DNA from: Rubrivivax sp.
Lineage (GTDB): Bacteria > Pseudomonadota > Gammaproteobacteria > Burkholderiales > Burkholderiaceae_C
Assembly: GCA_022842595.1 (NCBI GenBank)
Contig: JALHPF010000025.1
Coordinates: 1 to 64,000, forward strand
Direction of reading: 5' to 3'
Length of the DNA stretch: 64,000 nt
Of this stretch, positions 55,830-64,000 are shown piece after piece. The notes beneath the pieces were generated by a model. That model had not been told where the DNA came from. It saw only the letters and a list, made by a program, of their open reading frames with translations, and did no database searches. Position numbers and translations under genes: made by a program. Numbering within the stretch: the first letter of the stretch is position 1; each line of letters opens with the position of its first letter.

Positions 55830-56779
55830 TCCTGGTCGCCGCCGTCGGCCGTGATCGGCGCGTCGGGGCTGCGGGCCACGCGGAACCAGCGCACGGCGCC
55901 GCCACGTGTGAGCATCACGGCAAATCGCAGCCCGCCCACGTCCACCGCTTCGCCGCGACGCGGCACGCGGCCGAATTCATGCGCGACCAGGCCGCCGATG
56001 GTGTCGAAGTCCTGTTCCGGCAGGCCGGTGCCGAAGGCATGGTTGACAGCGTCGATGCCGACGTCCCCGGCCACGCGCTGGCTGCCGTCGGCCAGGGTGT
56101 AGATGCCGCTTTCCTGCGCGCGCTCGTCGAATTCGTCCTCGATCTCGCCGACGATTTCCTCGAGCACGTCTTCGATGGTGATGAGCCCGGCGGTGTTGCC
56201 GAATTCGTCGATCACGATGGCCAGGTGGTTGCGGTTGCTGCGGAAGTCCCGCAGCAGTTCGTTCAGGCGCTTGCTTTCGGGCACGAACACGGCCGGCCGC
56301 AGCAGCGTGCGCAGGTTCAGCTCGGGCGCGCGCTGCAGCTTCAGCAGGTCCTTGGCCATCAGGATGCCGATGATGTTGTCGCGTTCGCCTTCGTAGACCG
56401 GGAAGCGCGAGTGCGCGGTGTCGATCACCAGGGCGAGCAATTCGTCGTAGTCGGCGGCGATGTCCAGCAGGTCCATGCGCGGCGCGGCCACCATCACGTC
56501 ACCGGCCGTCATGTCGGCCATGCGCAACACGCCTTCGAGCATCAGGCGTGATTCGGGTTCGATCAGTTCACGCTGTTCGGCATCGGCCAGCGTCTTGATC
56601 AGCTCTTCCTTGCTGTCGGGCCCGGGCGAAACGAATTCCACCAGGCGTTCGAAGAGCGTGCGGCGGTCAACCGTCTCGGGCCGGTCGGGCCGGTCTGGGC
56701 GGTCGGCACGTTCGGTGCGGCCGACGCGGGACACGGAAGACGGGCTGCGTGAAGGGCGGGGGTGGGGGGGTTCTGACAC
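55826..56779 (-). CDS. corC: HlyC/CorC family protein with CBS domains
   Basis: 317 aa cytoplasmic protein: a variable N-terminal region with a DRP repeat ([11 protein letters not shown]), two CBS domains ([12 protein letters not shown] and [13 protein letters not shown] regions), and a CorC_HlyC C-terminal domain ([16 protein letters not shown]). Associated with magnesium/cobalt efflux and, with lnt, with envelope maintenance. Start must be GTG 56779, because there is no Met before the CBS core. This GTG lies in a 5-bp hairpin (GACAC/GTGTC, 56775-56789). Confidence 0.9.
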   Translation of the reverse strand: MSEPPHPRPSRSPSSVSRVGRTERADRPDRPDRPETVDRRTLFERLVEFVSPGPDSKEELIKTLADAEQRELIEPESRLMLEGVLRMADMTAGDVMVAAPRMDLLDIAADYDELLALVIDTAHSRFPVYEGERDNIIGILMAKDLLKLQRAPELNLRTLLRPAVFVPESKRLNELLRDFRSNRNHLAIVIDEFGNTAGLITIEDVLEEIVGEIEDEFDERAQESGIYTLADGSQRVAGDVGIDAVNHAFGTGLPEQDFDTIGGLVAHEFGRVPRRGEAVDVGGLRFAVMLTRGGAVRWFRVARSPDAPITADGGDQD

Positions 56780-56887
56780 GGGGGGTGTCGGCAGTCTCGG
56801 TCGAGCCGAGAATAACCGACCCTGGCCCGCTGTCCGCGCAGTTCGCGCGGCGCACCTGGTCGCAGGCAGGCACAATCCGCGCCCTCC

Positions 56888-57490
56888 ATGACCCACGCAC
56901 CCCACCCCACCCCGCCCGCCCCATCGGGCCCGCCCCGCCCCGCGGCGGCGGCCTGGCGAGCGCTCGCCCTGCCCGTCCTGGCCATGGCTGCCGTCATCGT
57001 GCTGTCCAACGTGCTCGTGCAGCACGAGATCAACGCCTGGCTGACCTGGGGTGCTTTCAGTTACCCGCTCGTCTTCCTGGTCAGCGACCTGACCAACCGC
57101 GCGCTCGGCCCGCAGTCGGCGCGACGCGTCGCCTGGATCGGCTTCGCCATCGCCGTGGCGGTGTCCCTGGCCCTGGCGCCCTGGCGAATTGCCCTGGCAT
57201 CGGGCGCGGCTTTCCTGTTTTCGCAGCTGATGGACGTCGCGGTCTTCAACCGCTGGCGCCAGGCCAGCTGGTGGAAGGCGCCGCTGGTGGGCAGCTTGGT
57301 GGCCAGCGTCGTCGACACTGGCGTGTTCTTCTTCCTGGCCTTTGCCGGCAGCGACATGAACTGGCTGCAACTCGCCGCCGGCGACCTGGGCGTCAAGGCG
57401 CTGATGGCCGTCGTGCTGCTGGCGCCCTACCGCGCCCTGCTGCCGCGCTTGCAAACCTGGGCGGCGCCCTCATATCCGACGGCTTCCTGA
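56888..57490 (+). CDS. yhhQ: VUT family membrane protein (queuosine-precursor transporter, YhhQ-like)
   Basis: 200 aa with six hydrophobic segments. Conserved elements include [20 protein letters not shown] (ground-plan SDLTNR motif), [19 protein letters not shown] and [16 protein letters not shown], all typical of YhhQ. The family imports 7-deazaguanine precursors (preQ0/preQ1) for queuosine. The N-terminus is Pro/Ala-rich. It lies 27 nt before the CobW gene and is divergent from corC. Confidence 0.85.
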   Translation: MTHAPHPTPPAPSGPPRPAAAAWRALALPVLAMAAVIVLSNVLVQHEINAWLTWGAFSYPLVFLVSDLTNRALGPQSARRVAWIGFAIAVAVSLALAPWRIALASGAAFLFSQLMDVAVFNRWRQASWWKAPLVGSLVASVVDTGVFFFLAFAGSDMNWLQLAAGDLGVKALMAVVLLAPYRALLPRLQTWAAPSYPTAS

Positions 57491-57516
57491 ACGTTTCACT
57501 TCCTCAAGGCGCACCC

Positions 57517-58581
57517 ATGTCGCAAGGCCTCATTCCCGCCACCATCCTGACCGGCTTCCTGGGCTCGGGCAAGACCACCCTGCTCAAGCGTGTGCTGACC
57601 GAGCACCACGGCCAGAAGATCGCGGTGATCGAGAACGAGTTCGGTGAAGAGAACATCGACAACGACATCCTCGTGGCCGACACCAACGAGCAGGTCATCC
57701 AGATGAGCAACGGCTGCGTCTGCTGCACCATCCGCGAAGACCTGCGCGCCACCCTGGCCGACCTGGCCGAAAAACGGCGCAAGGGTGAACTGAGCTTCGA
57801 CCGCGTCGTCATCGAGACCACCGGCCTGGCTGACCCCGGCCCGGTGGCGCAGACCTTCTTCATGGACGACGAGATCGCCGAAAGCTACCTGCTCGACAGC
57901 ATCCTGACGCTGGTGGACGCCAAACACGCCGACGAACAGCTGAACACGCGCCAGGAAGCACGCCGCCAGATCGGCTTCGCCGACCAGATCTTCATCAGCA
58001 AGACCGACCTGGTGGACGGCGCCAGCCTCGACGCGCTGAAGCACCGCATCAAGCACATGAATCCGCGGGCGCCACAGCAGGCGGTGCACTTCGGCGAGGT
58101 GCCGATCGCCAGCGTCTTCGACCTGAAAGGCTTCAACCTCAACGCCAAGCTCGACATCGACCCCGATTTCCTCAAGGCCGATGAGCACGAGCACCACGGT
58201 CACGACCACCACGACCATGGCCACGAAGGCCACGACCACGCCCCGGGCGAGGCCTGCGACCACCCGCACCACCACGCCCACGACGACGACGTGAAGTCCT
58301 TCGTGTTCCGCAGCGCACGCGCCTTCAACCCGGCCAAGCTGGAAGATTTCCTCGGCGCCATCGTCCAGGTCTATGGCCCCAAGATGCTGCGCTACAAGGG
58401 CGTGCTGCACATGAAGGGCAGCGAGCGCAAGGTCATCTTCCAGGGCGTGCACCAGCTCATGGGCAGCGACCTCGGCCCGAAGTGGGCGCCGGGCGAAGTC
58501 AAGGGCAGCAAGATGGTTTTCATCGGCATCGACCTGCCCAAGGAAGTGCTGCTGCAGGGCCTGGAGCAATGCCTGGTGTGA
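57517..58581 (+). CDS. CobW/COG0523-type GTPase with histidine-rich metal-binding tract
   Basis: 354 aa. Walker [10 protein letters not shown] (residues 13-21), then [10 protein letters not shown], the metal-binding CxCC in [11 protein letters not shown] (about 68-78), SKTDLVD as G4, and a C-terminal CobW domain. Between them is a His/Asp-rich tract (about 224-262; about 17 His) that can bind zinc or another transition metal. COG0523 proteins act as metal chaperones for cobalt, zinc or nitrile-hydratase iron. No zinc-uptake genes or Zur site are seen next to it, so the metal remains open. Confidence 0.88.
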   Translation: MSQGLIPATILTGFLGSGKTTLLKRVLTEHHGQKIAVIENEFGEENIDNDILVADTNEQVIQMSNGCVCCTIREDLRATLADLAEKRRKGELSFDRVVIETTGLADPGPVAQTFFMDDEIAESYLLDSILTLVDAKHADEQLNTRQEARRQIGFADQIFISKTDLVDGASLDALKHRIKHMNPRAPQQAVHFGEVPIASVFDLKGFNLNAKLDIDPDFLKADEHEHHGHDHHDHGHEGHDHAPGEACDHPHHHAHDDDVKSFVFRSARAFNPAKLEDFLGAIVQVYGPKMLRYKGVLHMKGSERKVIFQGVHQLMGSDLGPKWAPGEVKGSKMVFIGIDLPKEVLLQGLEQCLV

Positions 58582-58632
58582 TGCACGCAGCACTTGGCCG
58601 CGACTGTGGCGCGCAGGCCCCGGTGGCGTGGC

Positions 58633-58765
58633 TACAATCCGCGCGCCTTGAAGGTCTGGCGCGAGGTCGCGCCGGACCGGACAGGGGCCACCCGCCGACA
58701 GGCGGTCATTCTTGCCCCCAGGGCCTTCGGGCCCTCAAGGCCCATTCGCAGGCGAGGAGAACCCC
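58633..58765 (+). promoter_or_regulatory. dksA promoter and structured leader
   Basis: TACAAT at 58633-58638 is a good -10 element but no convincing -35 lies 16-18 bp upstream. The following leader has two stems: CCGCC-GACA-GGCGG (58692-58705) and AGGGCC-TTCG-GGCCCT (58720-58735), the second with a stable UUCG tetraloop. The ribosome-binding site GAGGAGA (58754-58760) lies 5 nt before a TTG start. Confidence 0.45.
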
Positions 58766-59536
58766 TTGACGAAGACAGCTGCCAATACCCCCCCCGCGGC
58801 CAAGCCAGCGGCCAAAGCAGCACCCAAGCCGGCCGCAAGCCCGGTGGCAGAGAAAGTGCCGGCCAAGGCTGCGCCCGCCAAGGCCGCCCCGGCCAAGCCG
58901 GCACCGGCGCCTTCAGGCAAGAGCAGCAAGGCCTCGGCCAAGGCGCGAGCCTTGCCCGAAACACCGGCCCAGATTCCTTCCACCGCCCTGTCAGGCGGAG
59001 GCAACCGTTTCACCGACCGCTTCGCGCCTTCTCCGCCGTCGAAGCTGCCTGACCCCATCGAAGTGCAGAAGAATCTCTACAAAGCCGACCCCAAACTCGT
59101 CAACGCCTGGAAAACCAAGCCAGGCCGGGACCTGACCGAAGCCGAGCTTCAGGCCATGCCCGACGAGGAGTACATGAACGAGAAGCAGATCGACTTCTTC
59201 CGCGCCCGACTGCAGCAGCAGAAGGACGACCTGCTGTCCAATGCCGGCGAGACCACCGAGCACCTGCGTGAAGACACCAGCATCGTGCCCGACCCGGCCG
59301 ACCGCGCCACGATCGAGGAAGAACATGCCCTGGAGCTGCGCACGCGCGACCGGGAGCGCAAGCTGCTGAAGAAGATCGCCCAGTCGCTTTCCAGGCTGGA
59401 CAGCGGCGAATACGGCTTCTGCGACGAGACTGGCGAGCCCATCGGCATCGCCCGGCTGCTGGCCCGGCCCACCGCCACGTTGTCGCTGGAAGCGCAACAA
59501 CGTCGCGAGTTGAAGCAGAAGATGTTCGGCGACTAG
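58766..59536 (+). CDS. dksA: RNA polymerase-binding transcription factor DksA with long Ala/Lys/Pro N-terminal tail
   Basis: 256 aa. The last 150 residues are DksA: a coiled coil whose tip keeps the DxxDxA motif (DPADRA) needed at the RNA polymerase secondary channel, then the zinc-finger region. In that region only one Cys of the usual four remains (YGFCDETGEPIGI, then TATLSLEAQ). The finger therefore likely folds without zinc, as in Cys-poor DksA types. Residues 1 to about 80 are Ala/Lys/Pro-rich repeats (PAKAAPAK-like). TTG 58766 is preferred because AGGAGA lies 5 nt before it and no ATG is in place. It is a ppGpp co-factor for stringent control. Confidence 0.9.
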   Translation: MTKTAANTPPAAKPAAKAAPKPAASPVAEKVPAKAAPAKAAPAKPAPAPSGKSSKASAKARALPETPAQIPSTALSGGGNRFTDRFAPSPPSKLPDPIEVQKNLYKADPKLVNAWKTKPGRDLTEAELQAMPDEEYMNEKQIDFFRARLQQQKDDLLSNAGETTEHLREDTSIVPDPADRATIEEEHALELRTRDRERKLLKKIAQSLSRLDSGEYGFCDETGEPIGIARLLARPTATLSLEAQQRRELKQKMFGD

Positions 59537-59560
59537 GCACGAAGCAGCGGACACTGCCCC

Positions 59561-61534
59561 ATGGCCGACAACCCGAGCTTTTTCCGCAAGGTCGTGCGGT
59601 TCGTGGCGAACCCGGCCACCGACTGGACCGACCTGAATACGCGGCAGGAAGACTCGCGCGAGCTCGAACTCGAAAAGTCCGAGCTGAAGGCCATGATCGA
59701 GCGCAAGCGCCGCAACGATTTCGTGCGCAAGCGCGAATTCGACATGCTGCGCAAGGTGCGACGCGAGGGGCTGTCGCCTGAACAACTGGCCGCCCTCGGC
59801 GGCTCGTCGCGGCTCGACGACTCCGAGGCGAGGCTGCCCGACCCCAAGGCCGGCCGCCCCGACCAGGGCGTGAAGGCCAAGATCGACGAGATCGAACAGC
59901 AGATGGTCGGGGACGGCTTCCGTGGCAACAGCCGCCGCGGGGTGCTGGGCGGCAGTTCGGTGGCCGGCGCACTGGCGCGGCTGGCGGGCGCGCAGCCCCG
60001 CCCGCCGGGACGCGAATCCGTGCGCGGCCAGTTGCCCCCCGAGGGCCGGCCCAGCCGTGACGACAGCGCTTTCCGCGACGCCACGATCAATCCTTCGACG
60101 CGCCAACCTGGCATCGACTTCCCACCGGCCGACAGTCGGGCCGACGCCGGCCGCCGCTCAGGCGACGAGCGCGGCAGCCTGAACTCGCCACCATCCGCCG
60201 GCAACGACCGCGCCTATCCGCCGCGCTCGGCCGCACCTGCTCCCTTGCAGATGGGCACCGGCCTGCCGCCGCTGAGCACGCTGAACCTGCCGAACACACC
60301 GCCCCCTTCGGTGTCGAGCCCGAGCCCGGCGCCCTACGTCCAGCCCTATGCGCCGGGGGACCTGCCGCCGCTGCCACGCTACGGCGCCACCGAAGCCGAA
60401 GGCGGCCCGCTGGCCCTGGAAGTCAGCGAAGTCGTTCACGACCCCGATCTCGACGAGGCCGTGATTGCCTTTGCCAACGCCGACTTCGCCCAATGCGAAA
60501 CCGCGCTTCAGCAGCTGACGGGCGTGGGCGGCGTCCGCGCCCAGCATGCCGAGACCTGGCTCGTGCTGTTCGACCTGTACCGCGCCACCGGCCAGCAGCA
60601 GCGCTTCGAGAGCCTGGCGCTGGAGTACGCGCACCAGTTCGGCTGGTCGGCACCGCAGTGGTATTCGCTGCCCAAGCTGGTGGCCGACGCGGTGGCCGAC
60701 GAACCCGTACTGGCCACGCACAGCAGCACCGTGGGGCCCGGCGACGTCGGCTGGGTGTGCCCCGACACGCTGGACATCGAAGCCGTGGCGCGGCTGCGTT
60801 CGCAGACGCTGCAGATGCCGCTGCCCTGGGTCTTCGACTGGTCGCTGCTGCTTCGCATCGACCCCGAAGCCGCCATGCAGCTGTCGATGCTGTTCCGCTT
60901 GTGGGCCGGCCAGGCGCTGGAAATGCGCTGGGTCGCCGGCGACCGCCTGTTCCACGTGCTGCAGGAAGCCGCACCCACCGGCGTGCGCGATGCCGACCCG
61001 GTGTACTGGCTCACGCGCCTGGACGCGCTGCGCCTGGCCAACCGCGCCGACCAGTTCGACGAAGCGGCCATCGACTATTGCGTCACCTACGAGGTCTCGC
61101 CACCCTCGTGGGAGGCAGCCCGGTGCAAGGTCCGCGTGAGCAGCGCCAACCCGAACACGCGCAACCCGCAGCTGTCGATGATCAGCGAGGTATCGACGAG
61201 CTTCCTGGAATCCACCCTGCTGGAAGACATCTCTGGCGCTGGCGCGGCGGTGGAGATGGCGCATGTGGAACTGTCCGGCCAGCTGGTCGGCGACATCGGC
61301 GCCACGCTGCGCAAGCTCGACGATGGCCTGACGGCCGCACCCATCGTCAGTGTCAGCTGCGCGCGGCTGATCCGCGTCGACTTCATCGCTGCCGGCGACC
61401 TGCTGAACTGGGTGCTGACCAAGCGCAACGAGAACCGCGCCGTGCACTTCGTCGACGCCCACCGCCTGCTGGCGCTGTTCTTCGGTGCCATGGGCATCAA
61501 CGAACACGCCAAGGTCGCGGTGCGGAAAGTCTGA
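59561..61534 (+). CDS. Conserved hypothetical protein with STAS-like C-terminal domain
   Basis: 657 aa. N-terminal charged helix region (about 25-75; ELEKSELKAMIERKRRND), a Pro/Gly/Arg-rich disordered part (about 100-290), then a globular part (about 290-560). The C-terminus (about 565-657) reads like a STAS fold: VELSGQLVGDIGATL, then SCARLIRVDFIAAGDLLNWV, where STAS proteins have the DSAG-type loop. The phospho-acceptor Ser of SpoIIAA is replaced here (VDFIAAG). It occurs between dksA and hslV. I do not know a function; a regulatory or scaffolding role is a guess. Confidence 0.75.
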   Translation: MADNPSFFRKVVRFVANPATDWTDLNTRQEDSRELELEKSELKAMIERKRRNDFVRKREFDMLRKVRREGLSPEQLAALGGSSRLDDSEARLPDPKAGRPDQGVKAKIDEIEQQMVGDGFRGNSRRGVLGGSSVAGALARLAGAQPRPPGRESVRGQLPPEGRPSRDDSAFRDATINPSTRQPGIDFPPADSRADAGRRSGDERGSLNSPPSAGNDRAYPPRSAAPAPLQMGTGLPPLSTLNLPNTPPPSVSSPSPAPYVQPYAPGDLPPLPRYGATEAEGGPLALEVSEVVHDPDLDEAVIAFANADFAQCETALQQLTGVGGVRAQHAETWLVLFDLYRATGQQQRFESLALEYAHQFGWSAPQWYSLPKLVADAVADEPVLATHSSTVGPGDVGWVCPDTLDIEAVARLRSQTLQMPLPWVFDWSLLLRIDPEAAMQLSMLFRLWAGQALEMRWVAGDRLFHVLQEAAPTGVRDADPVYWLTRLDALRLANRADQFDEAAIDYCVTYEVSPPSWEAARCKVRVSSANPNTRNPQLSMISEVSTSFLESTLLEDISGAGAAVEMAHVELSGQLVGDIGATLRKLDDGLTAAPIVSVSCARLIRVDFIAAGDLLNWVLTKRNENRAVHFVDAHRLLALFFGAMGINEHAKVAVRKV

Positions 61535-61585
61535 CCCCGGGTTCAGCTTGAACCCCGGTGCTCCGGCACCAACTGACAAGAACCC

Positions 61586-62122
61586 ATGGAAACTTATCAC
61601 GGCACCACCATCGTGAGCGTTCGCCGCGGCTCCACCGTCGCCCTCGGCGGCGACGGCCAGGTCACGCTCGGCCACATCGTCGTCAAGGCCAGCGCACGCA
61701 AGGTGCGCAAGCTCTACCGCGAACAGGTGCTCGCCGGCTTCGCCGGTGCCACCGCCGACGCATTCACGCTGTTCGAGCGCTTCGAGGCCAAGCTCGAGAA
61801 ACACCAGGGTCACCTGGTGCGCGCCGCCATCGAACTCACGCGCGACTGGCGCACCGACCGTGTGCTGCGCCGCCTCGAAGCCATGCTGGCGGTGGCCGAC
61901 GGCACCGCCAGCCTCATCATCACCGGCAATGGCGACGTGCTCGAGCCCGAGCAGGGCATCGTCGCCATCGGCAGCGGTGGCGCCTATGCCCAGGCCGCGG
62001 CGATGGCGCTGCTGAACCACACCGAGATGACCCCCGCCCAGATCGTCAAGCGTTCGCTCGAGATCGCCGGCGACATCTGCATCTACACGAACCAGAACCA
62101 CATCGTGGAGACGCTGGGATGA
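61586..62122 (+). CDS. hslV: ATP-dependent protease peptidase subunit HslV
   Basis: 178 aa. The N-terminal nucleophile threonine is in [11 protein letters not shown]; the short propeptide METYHG would be removed, leaving Thr at the new N-terminus. GGDGQVTLG and [14 protein letters not shown] match the beta-subunit fold. It forms dodecamers that are opened by HslU. The stop overlaps the hslU start by 4 nt (ATGA), so synthesis is coupled. Confidence 0.97.
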   Translation: METYHGTTIVSVRRGSTVALGGDGQVTLGHIVVKASARKVRKLYREQVLAGFAGATADAFTLFERFEAKLEKHQGHLVRAAIELTRDWRTDRVLRRLEAMLAVADGTASLIITGNGDVLEPEQGIVAIGSGGAYAQAAAMALLNHTEMTPAQIVKRSLEIAGDICIYTNQNHIVETLG

Positions 62123-63504
62123 CGGCCGAGATCGACACCGAGAACCTGACCCCGGCGCAGATCGTCGCCGAACTCGACAAGCACATCGTCGGCCAGCATG
62201 GCGCCAAGCGCGCGGTGGCCATCGCGCTGCGCAACCGCTGGCGCCGCCGCCGCGTGCAGGGCGCCATGCAGGCCGAGATCACGCCGAAGAACATCCTGAT
62301 GATCGGGCCCACCGGCGTCGGCAAGACCGAGATCGCGCGCCGGCTGGCGCGGCTGGCCGACGCCCCCTTCGTCAAGGTGGAGGCGACCAAGTTCACCGAA
62401 GTGGGCTACGTCGGCAAGGACGTGGACACGATCATCCGCGACCTCGTCGAGGTATCGGTGAAGCAGGAGCGCCAGCGCCAGGTGGCGGCCAAGCGCGCCG
62501 CAGCGCAGGACGCCGCCGAGGAGCGCATCCTCGACATCCTGGTGCCGCCGCCTCGGGATGCGCGTGACGCACGCGATGCCAGGGCGATCGGCTTCACCGC
62601 CGAACCCCCGGCGGAGAACACCGCCCGCCAGGTGATGCGCAAGCGCCTGCGCGAAGGAACATTGGACGACAAGGAAATCGAGCTCGACATCGCCGACGCC
62701 AAGCCCGCGCTCGAAGTGCTGGGCCCGCAGGGCATGCCCGGCATGGAAGAGATGGCCGAACAGCTGAAGGGCCTGTTCAGCCAGATGAACCAGCCCAAGA
62801 AGAGCAAGCGCAAGGTGACGATCGGTGAGGCGCTGAAGCTGCTGGTCGAGGAAGAAGCCGGCCGCCTCGTCAACGAGGACGAGATCCGCGCCGCCGCGGT
62901 GGCCAAGGCCGAGGCCGACGGCATCGTCTTCATCGACGAGATCGACAAGGTGGCCTCCCGCAGCGACAACGGCAGCACCGCCGAAGTCAGCCGCCAGGGC
63001 GTGCAGCGCGACCTGCTGCCGCTGGTGGAAGGCACGGCCGTCACGACGAAGTACGGCGTGGTCAAGACCGACCACATCCTCTTCATCGCCAGCGGTGCCT
63101 TCCACCTGGCCAAGCCCAGCGACCTGATCCCCGAGCTGCAGGGCCGCTTCCCGATTCGCGTGGAACTGTCGTCGCTCAGCGTGGCCGACTTCGAGGCCAT
63201 CCTCACCAGCACCCACGCCAGCCTGGTGGCGCAGTACCAGGCCTTGCTGGCCACCGAGGGCGTGACGGTGCAGATCGAGCCGGCCGCGGTGCGCCGCCTG
63301 GCCGAGATCGCCTTCGAAGTGAACGAACGCACCGAGAACATCGGTGCGCGCCGCCTGGCCACGGTGATGGAACGCCTGCTCGACGAGGTCAGCTTCGACG
63401 CGCCCACGCGCAGCGGGCAAACCCTGGTGGTCGACGTGGCGATGGTCAACGCCCGCCTGGCCGAACTGGCGCACGACGAAGACCTGTCGCGCTACATCCT
63501 GTGA
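62119..63504 (+). CDS. hslU: ATP-dependent protease ATPase subunit HslU
   Basis: 461 aa AAA+ unfoldase. Walker [10 protein letters not shown] near residue 69, Walker [10 protein letters not shown] near 270, sensor segment [12 protein letters not shown] and the C-terminal tail SRYIL that inserts into HslV. The I-domain contains a small DAR tandem ([10 protein letters not shown]). It unfolds substrates for HslV. Start 62119 overlaps the hslV stop by 4 nt. Confidence 0.97.
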   Translation: MTAEIDTENLTPAQIVAELDKHIVGQHGAKRAVAIALRNRWRRRRVQGAMQAEITPKNILMIGPTGVGKTEIARRLARLADAPFVKVEATKFTEVGYVGKDVDTIIRDLVEVSVKQERQRQVAAKRAAAQDAAEERILDILVPPPRDARDARDARAIGFTAEPPAENTARQVMRKRLREGTLDDKEIELDIADAKPALEVLGPQGMPGMEEMAEQLKGLFSQMNQPKKSKRKVTIGEALKLLVEEEAGRLVNEDEIRAAAVAKAEADGIVFIDEIDKVASRSDNGSTAEVSRQGVQRDLLPLVEGTAVTTKYGVVKTDHILFIASGAFHLAKPSDLIPELQGRFPIRVELSSLSVADFEAILTSTHASLVAQYQALLATEGVTVQIEPAAVRRLAEIAFEVNERTENIGARRLATVMERLLDEVSFDAPTRSGQTLVVDVAMVNARLAELAHDEDLSRYIL

Positions 63505-63515
63505 ACGGAGCGTCC

Positions 63516-64000
63516 ATGCACTATCGCCCACTCGGCCGCAGCGGCCTGGCTGCAGCCCCCATCGCCTTTGGCGGCAATGTGCTGGGCTGGACGGCCGATG
63601 CGGCCACGTCGTTCAGCCTGCTCGACGCGTTCGCCGACGGCGGCTTCAACCTCATCGATACCGCCGACATCTATTCACGCTGGGCGCCGGGCCACCTGGG
63701 TGGCGAGAGCGAAACCGTCATCGGCCAGTGGCTGCAACGCAGCGGTCGGCGCGGCCAGGTGCTGATCGCCACCAAGGTGGGCAAGCCGATGGGCGACGAG
63801 GGCAGCGGCCGCATGGGCTTGAGCCGGCGCTGGATCCGCCAGGCCTGCGAAGACAGCCTGCGCCGGCTGCAGACCGACCACATCGACCTGTACCAGAGCC
63901 ACGACGACGACACCGCCACGCCGCTGGAAGAGACCCTGGCAGCCTTTGCCGAACTGATCCAGGAAGGCAAGGTGCGCGCCATCGGCGCCAGCAACTACAG
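63516..64000 (+). CDS. Aldo/keto reductase (partial, runs off the window)
   Basis: Only the first 161 codons are present, in frame to the end. The AKR catalytic residues are readable: Asp and Tyr in [12 protein letters not shown], Lys in IATKVGKP and His in LYQSHDDD. The N-terminus [20 protein letters not shown] is typical of NADPH-dependent AKRs. It lies 11 nt after hslU, so it may share its transcript. The product's C-terminus, which decides the subfamily, is outside the window. Confidence 0.88.
   Translation, partial: MHYRPLGRSGLAAAPIAFGGNVLGWTADAATSFSLLDAFADGGFNLIDTADIYSRWAPGHLGGESETVIGQWLQRSGRRGQVLIATKVGKPMGDEGSGRMGLSRRWIRQACEDSLRRLQTDHIDLYQSHDDDTATPLEETLAAFAELIQEGKVRAIGASNY

Noticed and set aside
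57517-58581. CobW-type GTPase as part of a vitamin B12 cluster
   Set aside because: No cobalamin genes are nearby; COG0523 proteins act on several metals, so only the metal-chaperone class is stated.
60158-62101. 647-codon frame on the minus strand
   Set aside because: Antisense to the STAS-tailed gene and hslV; sequence is a His/Gln/Arg/Gly-rich composition typical of shadow frames.
62560-62600. DAR tandem repeat in HslU
   Set aside because: A short variable low-complexity stretch in the I-domain, common in this family. Not a finding in itself.

Overview
The window is about 64 kb of very GC-rich DNA (GC-rich third codon positions, dense gene packing, many 4-nt ATGA/GTGA/TTGA overlaps between consecutive genes). 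Gene content and order point to a betaproteobacterium of the order Burkholderiales (Comamonadaceae/Sphaerotilaceae-like). Supporting features are the corC-lnt-glyQ-glyS-gmhB-plsC run, dksA next to hslVU, aceK beside a thiolase, and a leucine-degradation (liu) supercluster. No rRNA, tRNA, CRISPR array, prophage or insertion sequence was recognised. This is a chromosomal, mostly ancestral region with a few signs of rearrangement.

Layout. (1) 0-3.5 kb: epimerase, di-haem cytochrome lipoprotein and SDR, miscellaneous redox genes. (2) 3.6-18 kb: a sensing and carboxylate-uptake neighbourhood. It holds a CBS/DUF294 nucleotidyltransferase-like protein, a membrane sensor-like protein fused to a DnaQ-type exonuclease, a stand-alone response regulator, an SSS-transporter/STAC/histidine-kinase hybrid and a 65-aa membrane protein. 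A divergent metallophosphatase / Ser-Thr-kinase-USP pair, a metabolite:H+ symporter-type MFS protein and an ActP-type acetate symporter with its DUF485 partner follow. (3) 18-27 kb: a leucine catabolism block (liuE, liuD, DUF4126, liuC, liuB), with a VapBC toxin-antitoxin pair between liuC and liuB and a 2-hydroxychromene-2-carboxylate isomerase-like gene at each end. (4) 27-35.4 kb: TrkH and TrkA potassium uptake, separated by a 577-bp block of dispersed inverted repeats. TrkA is translationally coupled to a DUF3482 GTPase / DUF2868 membrane protein pair and an acyl-CoA dehydrogenase. (5) 35-46.5 kb: tricorn-like peptidase, MaoC, LysE, acetyl-CoA acetyltransferase, AceK, carbonic anhydrase, GAF protein, a broken Uma2 gene, GNAT and isovaleryl-CoA dehydrogenase (liuA). 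(6) 46.7-50.5 kb: MBL hydrolase, YgjP-like metallopeptidase, hydantoin-type racemase. (7) 49.7-57 kb: envelope and translation operon corC-lnt-glyQS-gmhB-plsC. (8) 57-64 kb: YhhQ transporter, CobW GTPase, DksA, a conserved STAS-tailed protein, HslVU, and the start of an aldo/keto reductase.

Functionally, the minus-strand genes from 46.5 to 18 kb can take isovaleryl-CoA through methylcrotonyl-, methylglutaconyl- and HMG-CoA to acetyl-CoA and acetoacetate. Carbonic anhydrase (bicarbonate for the carboxylase), a thiolase and AceK (glyoxylate-bypass switch) lie in the same block. The acetate symporter and the SSS-kinase fit the same C2 economy. That linkage is inference from neighbourhood.

The most unusual points are: the exonuclease-sensor fusion inside a two-component operon; the translationally coupled phosphatase/kinase-USP pair; a duplicated 36-bp liuD start that creates an upstream mini-ORF ending on the real start codon; a GmhB that lacks the usual nucleophilic Asp; helically phased repeats upstream of the acetate symporter operon; and two families of dispersed intergenic repeats.
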